Part shown: piece after piece, positions 36,687-36,742 of the stretch
Layout of the letters: every line of letters starts with the position of its first letter
Numbering within the stretch: the stretch's first letter is position 1
From: Halodesulfovibrio sp.
GTDB taxonomy: Bacteria > Desulfobacterota > Desulfovibrionia > Desulfovibrionales > Desulfovibrionaceae
DNA length: 36,742 nt
Reading direction: 5' to 3'
NCBI RefSeq assembly: GCF_015482765.1
Contig: NZ_JADMLB010000063.1
Coordinates: forward strand, 1 to 36,742
The notes under the pieces: generated by a model
Told to the model about the DNA's origin: nothing
The model's database searches: none
What the model saw: only the letters and a program-made list of their open reading frames with translations
Program-made: the position numbers and the translations under genes

Positions 36687-36742
36687 TGGAGGCGACATCC
36701 GGATTTGAACCGGAGAATGGAGATTTTGCAGACCTCTGCCTT
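36687..36742 (-). tRNA. tRNA-Cys (GCA), second copy, cut by the window edge
   Basis: Minus strand. The 3' 56 bases match the tRNA-Cys at 36503-36577; the 5' part lies beyond the window. Confidence 0.93.

Larger units (their letters stand above)
36421..36742 (-). repeat. Tandem duplication of a tRNA-Gly/tRNA-Cys unit
   Basis: The unit is 184 bases long (36421 to 36605, 36503 to 36687). The two 7-base Gly-Cys spacers differ at only two bases (TTTTGAA and TCTTGAG), so the duplication is fairly recent or kept alike by recombination. Confidence 0.9.

Overview
The window reads as chromosomal core DNA of a marine, anaerobic, sulfate-reducing Desulfovibrionaceae, most like Halodesulfovibrio. The grounds are a moderate G+C content, a siroheme/ferredoxin protein next to a NapH/NosR-type membrane iron-sulfur protein, a CRP/FNR-family (HcpR-like) palindrome in front of that pair, a TreS-type trehalose enzyme, Na+-coupled transporters, and the overall gene complement. 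This placement is inference from gene content; no 16S rRNA gene is present. I saw no insertion sequence, prophage, integrase or CRISPR array.

Layout. 1-4860: DEAD-box RNA helicase, YajQ, a small conserved hypothetical on the minus strand, and a Uup-like ABC-F ATPase. 4861-7520: long regulatory leader and groES-groEL. 7620-9070: a lipoprotein and a FlgO-family protein in one unit. 9276-14348: the conserved rpmH-rnpA-yidD-yidC-jag-mnmE cluster, in which rnpA lacks a standard start codon. 14416-16656: terminator, CRP-type operator, and a siroheme/ferredoxin plus membrane ferredoxin pair. 16698-19756: a DEDD exonuclease, then phoB-pstB-phoU without phoR or the Pst permease. 20427-22270: a DAACS symporter with a long structured leader, and a secreted NTF2-like protein. 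22393-26219 (minus): alaS and recA. 26425-29466: a PP-loop/NFACT-R protein and a neurotransmitter:sodium symporter (NSS) family transporter. 29649-32981: trehalose synthase fused to a degenerate maltokinase. 33151-36159: a divergent MoaE and a large TPR/zinc-knuckle/membrane protein. 36421-36742 (minus): tandemly duplicated tRNA-Gly/tRNA-Cys genes, the last cut by the window edge.

How the genes work together. Most of the window is housekeeping: protein folding (GroESL), membrane insertion (YidC/YidD), tRNA processing and modification (RnpA, MnmE, probably the PP-loop protein), translation (L34, AlaRS, tRNAs), recombination (RecA) and phosphate response (PhoB/PstB/PhoU). The parts most likely to hold new biology are the 14.4-16.7 kb redox module under a CRP/FNR-type site, the TreS fusion whose kinase half has lost its catalytic residues, the 870-residue zinc-knuckle/TPR membrane protein, the CIRCE-shaped but non-CIRCE inverted repeat before groES, and the rnpA start that overlaps rpmH.
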